Shown: positions 43,286-50,973 of the stretch, in pieces | Layout of the letters: the number at the start of each line of letters is the position of its first letter | How positions within the stretch are numbered: position 1 is the stretch's first letter | DNA from: Prevotellaceae bacterium UBA4332 | Lineage (GTDB): Bacteria > Bacteroidota > Bacteroidia > Bacteroidales > Bacteroidaceae | DNA: 64,000 nt | Direction of reading: 5' to 3' | NCBI GenBank assembly: GCA_002394365.1 | Contig: DGTQ01000009.1 | Span: forward strand, 1 to 64,000 | Made by a program: the position numbers and the translations under genes | Notes under the pieces: generated by a model | Seen by the model: only the letters and a program-made list of their open reading frames with translations | The model's database searches: none | Told to the model about the DNA's origin: nothing

Positions 43286-44050
43286 ATGAACTATTTGTAT
43301 TGGGAGAATTTTATTTCTAAATGGAATACTGGAAACTCAAATGCTATTAATGGTTGGAAAGACCCTGATAGCATACCTTTATATGGTTGTGGTAATAATC
43401 TTTCGTCTAGATACATTCCTGAACCATGGTGGGGCAATGATGGAAACCATGTTCTACATTCCGTAGTTATTAATTTCAATCCGGGCAAAGGCTATCAAGG
43501 TCAAATGAAAGGTATTGTTCCCTACAAAAAATCTTATGCAAATGACGTTGTAAATAGCGGAGCACTTTATATTAACGACCAGTGGCAATGGAAAAACAGG
43601 GCCTATCCAATCTTAGGAGCACTACAACGATTGGGAATAAAAAAGGGGTATCCATGTTTAAGAGAACACCTTAGTATTGAACTCATACCGTGGCGCACAC
43701 CATCTATAAACGCAAATTACTGGAAGTACTTAAAGCTTAATATTCAGAAAGTATATGACAATTCAATTTGTTTTGCTGCAAACGAATCTAAAAGAATTGC
43801 TAATCATAAATTGAATTCTGTTGTAATCCTAAGAATGAGTGCAAATACTACCACTAAACTTCTCAAGGAACTAAATATTATAGGAATACAGTGTTGCACT
43901 GGACAAGTGGGGACGATTGGGAAGGGCAAATATATGAATTTTCAAATTAACAATATACCTGATGTTAAATTTATTAGCATATGGGGGCCAACGTCACGAA
44001 ATAATTTTCCTCCTCAAGCTGACCTTGACAATATTATTAATCTAATTTAG
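43286..44050 (+). CDS. Uracil-DNA-glycosylase-fold-like hypothetical protein
   Basis: 254 residues, AT-rich. After an N-terminal part with YIPEPWWGNDG it has VVINFNPGKGYQGQ, which resembles the motif 'NPG' region of uracil-DNA-glycosylase-superfamily proteins common as Bacteroidetes hypotheticals; a helical middle and CFAANESKRI, then SIWGPTSRN, follow. Catalytic residues cannot be confirmed. It precedes the peptide cluster by 110 bases on the same strand and may be independent of it. Confidence 0.5.
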   Translation: MNYLYWENFISKWNTGNSNAINGWKDPDSIPLYGCGNNLSSRYIPEPWWGNDGNHVLHSVVINFNPGKGYQGQMKGIVPYKKSYANDVVNSGALYINDQWQWKNRAYPILGALQRLGIKKGYPCLREHLSIELIPWRTPSINANYWKYLKLNIQKVYDNSICFAANESKRIANHKLNSVVILRMSANTTTKLLKELNIIGIQCCTGQVGTIGKGKYMNFQINNIPDVKFISIWGPTSRNNFPPQADLDNIINLI

Positions 44051-44159
44051 ACACGAAATAAAAAAGCATTTTTGAAGCTATAACTGAAATATTAGAATAC
44101 ATAAGAGGAGGAAGCCGAAAATCCTTAAAAGAGTAAGCGGTATATAAGTAATTAAAATT

Positions 44160-44399
44160 ATGAGACAGGTAACGAATGTGAATCCTTTGATTACGAACTT
44201 TATGAGTCCAAAAACACCTGAAGTTGTAAAGTCAGAAGAAATTGGATTAATTTATGATCCTCAAAGTCAAATAACAATTTATATGGGTGGGGGGAAGTCC
44301 AGACCTTCAAGAAGTAACGATGGGTACAAAAGGACAAAGGAAAAACAAAATGGAGGGTATTGGGAGCATAATGACGCAGAAAGATGGACTGATGATTAA
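44160..44399 (+). CDS. Putative graspetide precursor peptide
   Basis: 79 residues, no signal peptide. The N-terminal half (TNFMSPKTPEVVKSEEIGLI) looks like a leader; the C-terminal half is Gly/Lys/Asp/Glu/Thr-rich (GGGKSRPSRSNDGYKRTKEK then a stretch ending WEHNDAERWTDD), offering Lys/Ser/Thr donors and Asp/Glu acceptors for ATP-grasp cross-links. It lies 24 bases before the ATP-grasp ligase gene, the normal place for a precursor. It has no Cys, so thioether formation by the radical SAM enzyme is not expected here. Confidence 0.65.
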   Translation: MRQVTNVNPLITNFMSPKTPEVVKSEEIGLIYDPQSQITIYMGGGKSRPSRSNDGYKRTKEKQNGGYWEHNDAERWTDD

Positions 44400-44423
44400 G
44401 TCTTTTAAGTCGCTCACTTTTTT

Positions 44424-45425
44424 ATGGAGAAAATACTGATTCTAACAGATAAAAGTGATGTTCACCCAACCTCAGTAATCAATCTTTTGAAGGAAAGAAA
44501 TATACCCTTCTTTAGATTGAATACTGAGGCTTTGATGATCGACTATTCTTTCGCTTGGTTCCACTATAATGGACAATCGCCGGATTTTTACATTAAGAAT
44601 TTAGCAACAAATCAAACAATCTGGGGACATGAAATAAAGTCGGTATGGTATCGAAAACCAGATTTCCCTAAAGATTTTCCATATACTATTAATGAAGAGG
44701 TGGATAGGCACAACGCATTGGAAGCGAAACAGTTTTTCATATATTTGATGCATTATCTGTCAGATCTGTACTCTATAGGAAATCATTTCTATGACAAGAG
44801 GGCAAATTCAAAAATACTCCAATCTAAGATTGCTGTTGAACTGGGAATGAAAATAGCCCCCACATGTTTGTCTAATAGCAAAGACGAAATAGTTAAGTTC
44901 TCTCAAAAATATGAAGATATAAGTCTGAAATGCTTGCGCGACCATTGGATGAAAGCTGAAGATGGAAAAGTGTATGACTTATGTACCCAAAAGGTTGAAT
45001 CTCAACTGTTAAAAGAACAGCCAGAAGCAGCTTTTAGGCAAACAGTTGTGTTTGCACAGCAATATATAGAAAAGAAATATGAATTGCGAATTACAGTCAT
45101 GGGGCCGTATGTGTTTACATGCAAACTTGATTCACAATTGCTCACTCCAGAAACAGGGTCGGTTGACTGGCGATTAGGTTATGATTATGGATTGAAACAT
45201 GAAATCATAGAAACTCCTTCGGAACTTGAGAGATTTTGTAAGCAGTATCTCAACAAACTGAATCTGAATTTTGGTTGCTTCGATTTTATCGTTACCCCTG
45301 ATGATGAATATGTGTTTTTGGAATGTAATCCGAATGGACAGTGGGGATGGATTGAAGATGAGTGTAATGTGCCTATGAGTGAAGCAATGGTCGATTGTCT
45401 TCAGAATTGTCTTCCCGTGCTATGA
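44424..45425 (+). CDS. ATP-grasp peptide ligase of grasp-with-spasm type
   Basis: 333 residues. MvdC/MvdD/GwsG-like: N-terminal ILILTDKSDVHPTSVINLL, the segment VWYRKPDFP, and the C-terminal ATP/Mg motif FLECNPNGQWGWIE, which is diagnostic for graspetide ligases. Such enzymes join Asp/Glu side chains to Ser/Thr/Lys side chains of the precursor, making macrolactones or lactams. Its stop overlaps the next start (ATGA). Confidence 0.87.
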   Translation: MEKILILTDKSDVHPTSVINLLKERNIPFFRLNTEALMIDYSFAWFHYNGQSPDFYIKNLATNQTIWGHEIKSVWYRKPDFPKDFPYTINEEVDRHNALEAKQFFIYLMHYLSDLYSIGNHFYDKRANSKILQSKIAVELGMKIAPTCLSNSKDEIVKFSQKYEDISLKCLRDHWMKAEDGKVYDLCTQKVESQLLKEQPEAAFRQTVVFAQQYIEKKYELRITVMGPYVFTCKLDSQLLTPETGSVDWRLGYDYGLKHEIIETPSELERFCKQYLNKLNLNFGCFDFIVTPDDEYVFLECNPNGQWGWIEDECNVPMSEAMVDCLQNCLPVL

Positions 45426-45985
45426 ATATTGATAAAAATGACTTTTGTCTTAGACGTAAATTCTTGGAGTATTTCGCTGAGAATCTCATAATGGAGGTTG
45501 GTTGTATGTACCTTAAACTATACAATCCATCTAAAGACAAAATTGTAAATAAATACGAGAATGATGACTGGAGGAAAATCTTCAATGACACAACAGAAGA
45601 AGATTTGAAAGACTTGTCAACTTGCTCTAATGTCATTATATTAATTTGGTGCGATATAAGCCTAAATTATTCACATGGTATGATATATTTTGAAGAAAAT
45701 ATTAACAACCCCTGTAATGTTATATTCCATGGGGGAACATGGGACCATGATCCAAAATACTATAGGGAAATCTTTCGCTCTCTTATTTTTCTTTTTGATT
45801 TTATACTAGCATTTAAGACTATGATATCAACAACATGTGGTATAAATAACATCAGAGCAGACAAATTACAACATCGTCTATGTTTTGAGGAAACAAAGAG
45901 AGACGACTATTGTGTATACAAGACTTTAAACAAACAATTATTTAAGAACTCCATATTTATAGAAAGGTTTCGAACCGCTAAATAG
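45422..45985 (+). CDS. Hypothetical protein of the RiPP cluster
   Basis: 187 residues from ATG 45422, which overlaps the ligase stop as ATGA, so translation is probably coupled; a longer frame starting at 45395 is less likely. No motif recognised. Features: several aromatic and acidic residues, LIMEVGCMYLKLY, VIFHGGTWDHDPKYY and FLFDFILAF. Sandwiched between ligase and radical SAM genes, so a role in peptide binding, acylation or immunity is possible. Confidence 0.6.
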   Translation: MNIDKNDFCLRRKFLEYFAENLIMEVGCMYLKLYNPSKDKIVNKYENDDWRKIFNDTTEEDLKDLSTCSNVIILIWCDISLNYSHGMIYFEENINNPCNVIFHGGTWDHDPKYYREIFRSLIFLFDFILAFKTMISTTCGINNIRADKLQHRLCFEETKRDDYCVYKTLNKQLFKNSIFIERFRTAK

Positions 45986-45996
45986 AATAGAATACA

Positions 45997-46992
45997 ATGG
46001 CTAACTTACTCTTAACAGAAGCATGCGTAAGACACTGTCCCTATTGTTTCGCAAAGCAATATATGGATGGTGTAGAAGATCATAGTGCGATAACTAAAGA
46101 GAATTTCGTCTATGTCATTGATTTTCTTGAAAAATCTGGGATAAAACATATTTCATTACTTGGAGGTGAGCCATTAATACATCCTCAAGCAGCGGAATTG
46201 ATAGAATATTTGAAAATTGAGCGTGAGTTCGATATATGCATTTTCACCAGTGGAATAATGCCCTCGAAGAAATTTGACCATTTCGTGAATAAAATAAACT
46301 CTATTTCACAATTGGGTAAAAGTAAATTGACTTTTGTCGTAAACGTGAATGAACCACGTTTGTCTCCTAAGAAGGAACTTGAAAAAGTACATACGTTTCT
46401 TTCTTCATTGCCTGATTTATGTTCACTTAGTTTCAATATATATAGGTTAGACTACAATATAGATTTTCTCATTGAGTATATTTTGAAATATGGTCTTCGA
46501 CGCCATGTTCGATTTGGAATAGCAAATCCTATTCCTGGAGCAGACAATCAATTCATTCATCCAAAAGATTTTAAGGAAGCGAAGAAGACTCTAATGTCAA
46601 GTCTTAAAAAAATGTATGATTTACATATATATCCTGGACTCGATTGCGGATTCCCTATATGTATGTTTACAGATGACGAACTTGGAAAACTTTATAAATA
46701 CACGAAAAAAGGTCTTCTTTTTGACTGTGGACCGACAATAGATATTGGTCCAGACCTAATGTGTTGGTCATGTTTTCCACTTTCCAATCTAAATAGGAAA
46801 TCGTTGAAGGACTTTCAGAATTATGAAGATTTATATAACTATTTTGCTGACAAACAAACAGAGTATAGGAATGAAGTAAGAGGACTTTATCCGGGATGTG
46901 ATACCTGTAGGAATTATGAGGATGAAATATGTTCAGGAGGTTGCCTGGCACACATATTAAACTCATTTCACCAAGAAGGAAATTTCAGATGA
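45997..46992 (+). CDS. Radical SAM/SPASM peptide maturase
   Basis: 331 residues. Radical SAM cluster CVRHCPYC (C10, C14, C17) and the GGEP motif (LGGEPLIHP). The C-terminus has the SPASM-type cysteine set: CGFPICMF, FDCGPTIDIGPDLMCWSC and CDTCRNYEDEICSGGC (C301, C304, C312, C316), which hold auxiliary Fe-S clusters. It pairs with the ATP-grasp gene as in grasp-with-spasm systems. The chemistry on the precursor is unknown. Confidence 0.85.
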   Translation: MANLLLTEACVRHCPYCFAKQYMDGVEDHSAITKENFVYVIDFLEKSGIKHISLLGGEPLIHPQAAELIEYLKIEREFDICIFTSGIMPSKKFDHFVNKINSISQLGKSKLTFVVNVNEPRLSPKKELEKVHTFLSSLPDLCSLSFNIYRLDYNIDFLIEYILKYGLRRHVRFGIANPIPGADNQFIHPKDFKEAKKTLMSSLKKMYDLHIYPGLDCGFPICMFTDDELGKLYKYTKKGLLFDCGPTIDIGPDLMCWSCFPLSNLNRKSLKDFQNYEDLYNYFADKQTEYRNEVRGLYPGCDTCRNYEDEICSGGCLAHILNSFHQEGNFR

Positions 46993-46999
46993 TATAAAT

Positions 47000-48631
47000 A
47001 TGAAAAACTGGATCTATCTAAAAAAAACATATTCAGGCTTTGATGATATTAAAGCTGCGGCATTAGCTTCGGTCCTATGCATAACCTCTGAAAGATTTAA
47101 TGTAGTTCATACTGATGTTATTACAATATATCTTAGGGGTGTAGCAAATGTTATTATAGGAAATCCGAACAAGAAGGAAGGGGATGTCGTGACAGTTATA
47201 GATTTACCAGACTATGCTCCTTTTCAAATTCTTTGTAAAAAGATATGTGAACGATTGAACATAAAATATAAAAAGTCATATAGTCCATACTTGGGATTTG
47301 TTAGAGAAGAGAATGAAATAGACAGACAATTGTCAAAAAAAGGAAACTTAATTCTTTTTTGCTACTACCTAAATGAAAGGGAACTATTTCTGAAGTCCCA
47401 GCTAGAAGAAGTTGTTCAAAACTTGGGCGAGCATGTTGATAGTGCTATTTGTTGTGGTTCAAAAAGGGAATCACTTATTAAAGGTACCTATGATTTTAGG
47501 GAATTAATTCAGATAGATGAAGTAATAAAAAATAGACACCGAATTAAGATAATGGTAACGGCATTGCCTCTTGTCAAGGAGATAGGAAACCTTTTAGGCA
47601 TACCAGTTATTTATTTATATTCATATTCATACATTGTTTACTACAAAAATGCGGAAGTTGTAAGAAGTTCTCTTACTAATTACGCTCAAAAACTAACTAA
47701 AGATATACTTGATATATGTAATGACAAAATGGTATTAGAAGAGCCTTTGAGTCTAGAAATAGTAAAAAATAAATTTGAAGTGCCTTATAGTTTTGATGAG
47801 GAGATTATTCCTTATTACAAACATTATTTGCCTTATGTTAATTTCTTGTTTCTTCCACCTTATAGCGAAGATTTAATGAATACAAGAACTTATCTTCAAA
47901 GTAATAAAAAAAACTTTTCGTATATGCCACAAACACGTGAAGAATATGAATATCATCTTAATTTGATTAAGGCTAATAAATTGAGATTTGTTGTATTGTG
48001 GCAAGATAGGAAGAATATCATCTCTAAGGATTTTCTGGATTATTACACGAACTTAGGAGCCTGTGGTTTTATTATTGCCAATGATGAGAATGCTAAGATA
48101 ATAAAGGAATATAATTCTAAACTATTGGTTATTTCTAGCATAGTTCAACGACTTTGTAAGGGTATAAGTACAAAAAACTTCGATTACTATGATTATTGCG
48201 TATTGTTTTATCCCTTTACTCGTTCATTGAATGCCATAAAAAAACTATCAAAATTGAAAGATAAGTTGGTACTAATGCCTAATACGCATTGTCATACAGA
48301 TTGTCAGGGAATACAGCATTGGTTTATTGAAGACATTCGCACTTTTGAATTTGACAAACATTGTCCTGCATATAATGACAGCACAAAAAGCACTTTTATT
48401 TATCCAGAACATCTATATTTGTTTGATAATTATGTTGGGGGTTATAAATTACAGGGAAGAGAATATCCAACTGACATAATTATTACTAATTGTGAAGCCT
48501 ATTTTAACAGAATTACACCAAAGACTCTTATATCTCCATTTTTGCAAGAAGAATTACAAAAATTGCATAAGGAGTCTTCTTTAGATGATTATTACAATTT
48601 TCAAACAAAAAATATCATAAGTCTAATTTAG
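47000..48631 (+). CDS. Large RiPP-cluster protein with U32-like C-terminal half
   Basis: 543 residues, 7 bases after the radical SAM gene. The C-terminal half resembles the TIM-barrel U32 family (UbiU/UbiV, RlhA): a Cys pair in HCHTDC (C431, C435) with CP at 455, then IYPEHLYLFDNYVGG and YKLQGREYPTD, matching the family pattern 'peDL..y...G...fKl.GR'. The N-terminal half has weak similarity to glycosyltransferase family 9 (VANVIIGNPNKK; ALPLVKEIGNLLGIPVIYLYS). This fits no named member of grasp-with-spasm clusters I know. Domain calls are from pattern memory. Confidence 0.5.
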   Translation: MKNWIYLKKTYSGFDDIKAAALASVLCITSERFNVVHTDVITIYLRGVANVIIGNPNKKEGDVVTVIDLPDYAPFQILCKKICERLNIKYKKSYSPYLGFVREENEIDRQLSKKGNLILFCYYLNERELFLKSQLEEVVQNLGEHVDSAICCGSKRESLIKGTYDFRELIQIDEVIKNRHRIKIMVTALPLVKEIGNLLGIPVIYLYSYSYIVYYKNAEVVRSSLTNYAQKLTKDILDICNDKMVLEEPLSLEIVKNKFEVPYSFDEEIIPYYKHYLPYVNFLFLPPYSEDLMNTRTYLQSNKKNFSYMPQTREEYEYHLNLIKANKLRFVVLWQDRKNIISKDFLDYYTNLGACGFIIANDENAKIIKEYNSKLLVISSIVQRLCKGISTKNFDYYDYCVLFYPFTRSLNAIKKLSKLKDKLVLMPNTHCHTDCQGIQHWFIEDIRTFEFDKHCPAYNDSTKSTFIYPEHLYLFDNYVGGYKLQGREYPTDIIITNCEAYFNRITPKTLISPFLQEELQKLHKESSLDDYYNFQTKNIISLI

Positions 48632-48644
48632 AATTAAATGCCAT

Positions 48645-48836
48645 ATGGTTATAATAACAATACTCCTCATCATAATACTACTATTTTTTGCCTTTATTGG
48701 AGGTAGTGCACTTGGATGGATGATTAAAGGGGGAGCAGCCATCTTTAAAATTCTATGGGATGGATGTGCCACCTCACTTGGTGTGATTTGGGCTATTTTC
48801 CTCTTTTCAATTCTCATATTAGCATTGCTTTTATAA
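48645..48836 (+). CDS. 63-residue two-span membrane protein
   Basis: Almost wholly hydrophobic: VIITILLIIILLFFAFIGGS and IWAIFLFSILILALLL, joined by LGWMIKGGAAIFKILWDG. Starts 13 bases after the large cluster protein, so it probably belongs to the operon; candidate for export or immunity of the peptide. No family recognised. Confidence 0.6.
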   Translation: MVIITILLIIILLFFAFIGGSALGWMIKGGAAIFKILWDGCATSLGVIWAIFLFSILILALLL

Positions 48837-48863
48837 TGTCAAGAAAAAAAATATGACCTAATC

Positions 48864-48895
48864 ATTGAATTTTTTGAGAAAAGTTACTATATTAT
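48864..48895 (+). promoter_or_regulatory. Promoter shared with the nuclease operon, copy 1
   Basis: GAATTTTTTGAGAAAAGTTA then CTATATT is nearly identical to 50919-50946. -33 TTG (48865-48867), 20-base spacer and TATATTAT (88-95), weaker than copy 2. Confidence 0.55.
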
Positions 48896-48921
48896 ATATC
48901 TAATTTAACATTAATCGAATT

Positions 48922-49584
48922 ATGACACCAAAATTAAACATTTCTCCCCAAAAACTTTACGGTCCCCACACTCGAAGAGAAATTATGGAAGAAGAACAGT
49001 CTGAATTATGGAAGCGGGCTACAAAATGCGTGAAGAAGCTATCTGAAGTACAAAAACGTGTCGTTGAACTTCTGCCAGAATGTAGGAAGCAACTACCTAC
49101 CCAATATGCAGATTTGCAAGATAAAAAAGCTCTAAGTGTTCTATTAAACCATATCCATCTTCGCTCATTATATGCTTTCTCTAATTCTATATACAGATTG
49201 CTGGATAATCAATGCAAGGATTTAGCAAATTGTATAGCCCAAAGAGGTGAAAGGCAAGCAGAAGAAGAAGAAGAATATGAGGTATTAGAAACAACGCTTG
49301 ATACTTTATCCAAAATCTCCTTCGATTCTCTTATAAAAGACTCCTCAATTACAGGGCTAGAGAATATAAACAAAATAACGGAGGATTTGCATGGAGGGGA
49401 AGTTTTCTATGTATATTCAAATGGTTATTGGGAGTTTCACGATACGTTAAACACTGTAAGAAACATAGTTAACAAGGGTATTGTCTCTGAGCAACTTTGG
49501 AGTGACGCAATAAAGAGTCAAGATCCTGTAAGTTCTGATATAAAAGAATTGTTGGATGATAATGAGACTTTGAGAATTTACTGA
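48922..49584 (+). CDS. Hypothetical helical protein
   Basis: 220 residues; long amphipathic helices (EEQSELWKRATKCVKKLSEV) and an acidic run (RQAEEEEEYEVLE). No motif recognised. It shares its promoter with the DUF2971 gene and is followed by scraps of the same operon, so it probably belongs to the same accessory unit. Confidence 0.55.
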   Translation: MTPKLNISPQKLYGPHTRREIMEEEQSELWKRATKCVKKLSEVQKRVVELLPECRKQLPTQYADLQDKKALSVLLNHIHLRSLYAFSNSIYRLLDNQCKDLANCIAQRGERQAEEEEEYEVLETTLDTLSKISFDSLIKDSSITGLENINKITEDLHGGEVFYVYSNGYWEFHDTLNTVRNIVNKGIVSEQLWSDAIKSQDPVSSDIKELLDDNETLRIY

Positions 49585-49626
49585 AATATAGGTGAAACAT
49601 AGATTTCCCTAAACTAAGTCATAATT

Positions 49627-49707
49627 ATGAGAGCAACTCCTAAAGATATAAAATCATTAAAAGAATTTGTAGACAATATGAAATCAAAAGAAAAAGCAAG
49701 GTCATAA
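49627..49707 (+). pseudogene. Fragment: start of the PD-(D/E)XK gene
   Basis: MRATPKDIKSLKEFVDNMKS and then KEKARS and a stop; matches the first 26 codons of the gene at 52334 with a few changes. The copy stops where the full gene reads KVKGLMES. About 85% identity at DNA level by eye. Confidence 0.8.
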
Positions 49708-49758
49708 TAAATAGTATGTTTGCATAATTTCCGAATCTAAACAATAAAATAATAGACA

Positions 49759-49881
49759 ATGAAAAGAACTATCATTTATGTTTTTGGTCCCAAGAGGCTT
49801 GCTGCTAAGTATTTCGCCAATGGTGAAACGGGCAGGATGAGCAGGAAGGCTATGGGTATCCGTGAAGAAAAGATGGGGACG
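49759..49881 (+). pseudogene. Chimeric fragment: GIY-YIG gene start joined to DUF2971 segment
   Basis: MKRTIIYVFGPKRLAAKYFA matches the start of the gene at 53615. At about 49822 it switches in frame to GETGRMSRKAMGIREEKMGT, which matches residues around 51126-51183 of the DUF2971 gene. No function expected. Confidence 0.8.
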
Positions 49882-49882
49882 T

Positions 49883-50028
49883 AACTTCCTCGATGATGGC
49901 TGGGGTAATGCTTGATGGCAGGTGCAGCCAGCCGAGGAAGTCATTACCTGGTACAGTGCCCTCTTCCAAGCCCTTCTGTGCCTGAGCCACCTTGTCCTTA
50001 AATGCCATTACAGCTCCAGCAGGCAGAA
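49883..50028 (-). pseudogene. Fragment of pgi
   Basis: Near-identical to 38681-38827 (N-terminal coding part of pgi, minus strand); differences are few single bases, including a G for A at CAGGTGCAGCC. It lies directly after the DUF2971 fragment and before the peptidase-like fragment, with no gap. Confidence 0.85.
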
Positions 50029-50412
50029 ATGCCGTTCTTTGCAGATAGCCTCTATGTGCTGGAACCCGACTGCAAGGGAGGGGAAGATATACATACCAAT
50101 CTCAAGGGCATACCTTGTGCAAGTAATGATTTTATTGAGACCTTACAAATTGAAGCTAATGGTTACACAATTACTGATGGTAAAGGTAGCGATATCTTTG
50201 CTCTGACACTTAACGGCATCGGTGTGAGTTGTGCCAATATACCAGCAGGCTACCATCTTCCTCACAAGGACGACGAGTACACTTCAGTTCCTGAATTAGA
50301 GCATACTCTATCTTATATTCAACACATAATTAATACAATCGACAAACGGTTCCCTCATAGTTATAAAACAGAGACACAACTGATGGTTAATAAATTCTTG
50401 AATGCAGAATAA
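50029..50412 (+). pseudogene. C-terminal fragment resembling an M20-type peptidase
   Basis: 127 residues from ATG 50029. EANGYTITDGKGSDIFALTL and then NIPAGYHLPHKDDEYTSVPE resemble the last part of PepT-like M20 peptidases (metal-binding Asp/His region, then …H…EY..V..LE). The N-terminal two thirds are absent. It is fused directly to the pgi fragment, so the ATG is probably accidental. Could alternatively be a short expressed protein. Confidence 0.5.
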
Positions 50413-50790
50413 ATGAAAAAATCGATTATTACTTTTATATTGCTAACAATCGTGGCTATTGGAATGTATGCGCAGCAAAAGCAGATATCATACATCAAGC
50501 CTGACGGAGCTTGGTATCATGTGTATGACGAGAGTGGAAAGAAGGTCAACACGATGTCGAAACAGGCTGTTGGCAAAGTGGTGGGCTGGGGAACTGATTT
50601 CTTTGTCGCTGTAGATGGTGCATGGGTGAAGACCTATGATGTAACAGGCAAGAAAATCAATACTATGTCAAAACAGGCTCTTGGCGAAGTGATCGGAGTT
50701 TCTGGTAATACGTTCACTACTCAGGATGGAGACTGGATTAAGGTTTATGACAAGACGGGTAAGAAAATCAGCACAAGAAGTGCCCATTGA
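50413..50790 (+). CDS. Small secreted repeat protein
   Basis: 125 residues, starting at the stop of the previous frame. Signal peptide MKKSIITFILLTIVAIGMYAQ, then three repeats of about 36 residues, each with D/G-xW-x-VYDxxGKK and two with NTMSKQA. Looks like a small beta-propeller-like or WG-repeat-type periplasmic protein. Function unknown. Confidence 0.6.
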   Translation: MKKSIITFILLTIVAIGMYAQQKQISYIKPDGAWYHVYDESGKKVNTMSKQAVGKVVGWGTDFFVAVDGAWVKTYDVTGKKINTMSKQALGEVIGVSGNTFTTQDGDWIKVYDKTGKKISTRSAH

Positions 50791-50916
50791 CCTCAGGTGG
50801 TTTCTCATGGTTTAAACGAAAATAGCTTGAAAGGAGTGGAGATTAGTGGGATTTTGAGAATTTTGTGCTAATGGGTATAATAAATTTTGAGGATTTTTTG
50901 TTTTTTGTGCCAATTA

Positions 50917-50948
50917 TTTGAATTTTTTGAGAATAGTTACTATATTTG
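50917..50948 (+). promoter_or_regulatory. Promoter of the DUF2971-nuclease operon
   Basis: TTTG (50917-50920), 20-base spacer, TATATTTG (50941-50948). It shares GAATTTTTTGAGAA and AGTTACTATATT with the promoter at 48864. Confidence 0.7.
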
Positions 50949-50973
50949 CATTTGGAATGAAATACTAATTACC

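Noticed and set aside
47000..48631. Pseudo-radical-SAM (SPASM-only) protein
   Set aside because: The Cys pattern (HCHTDC, CP) does not fit SPASM; the surrounding residues fit U32-like proteins better.
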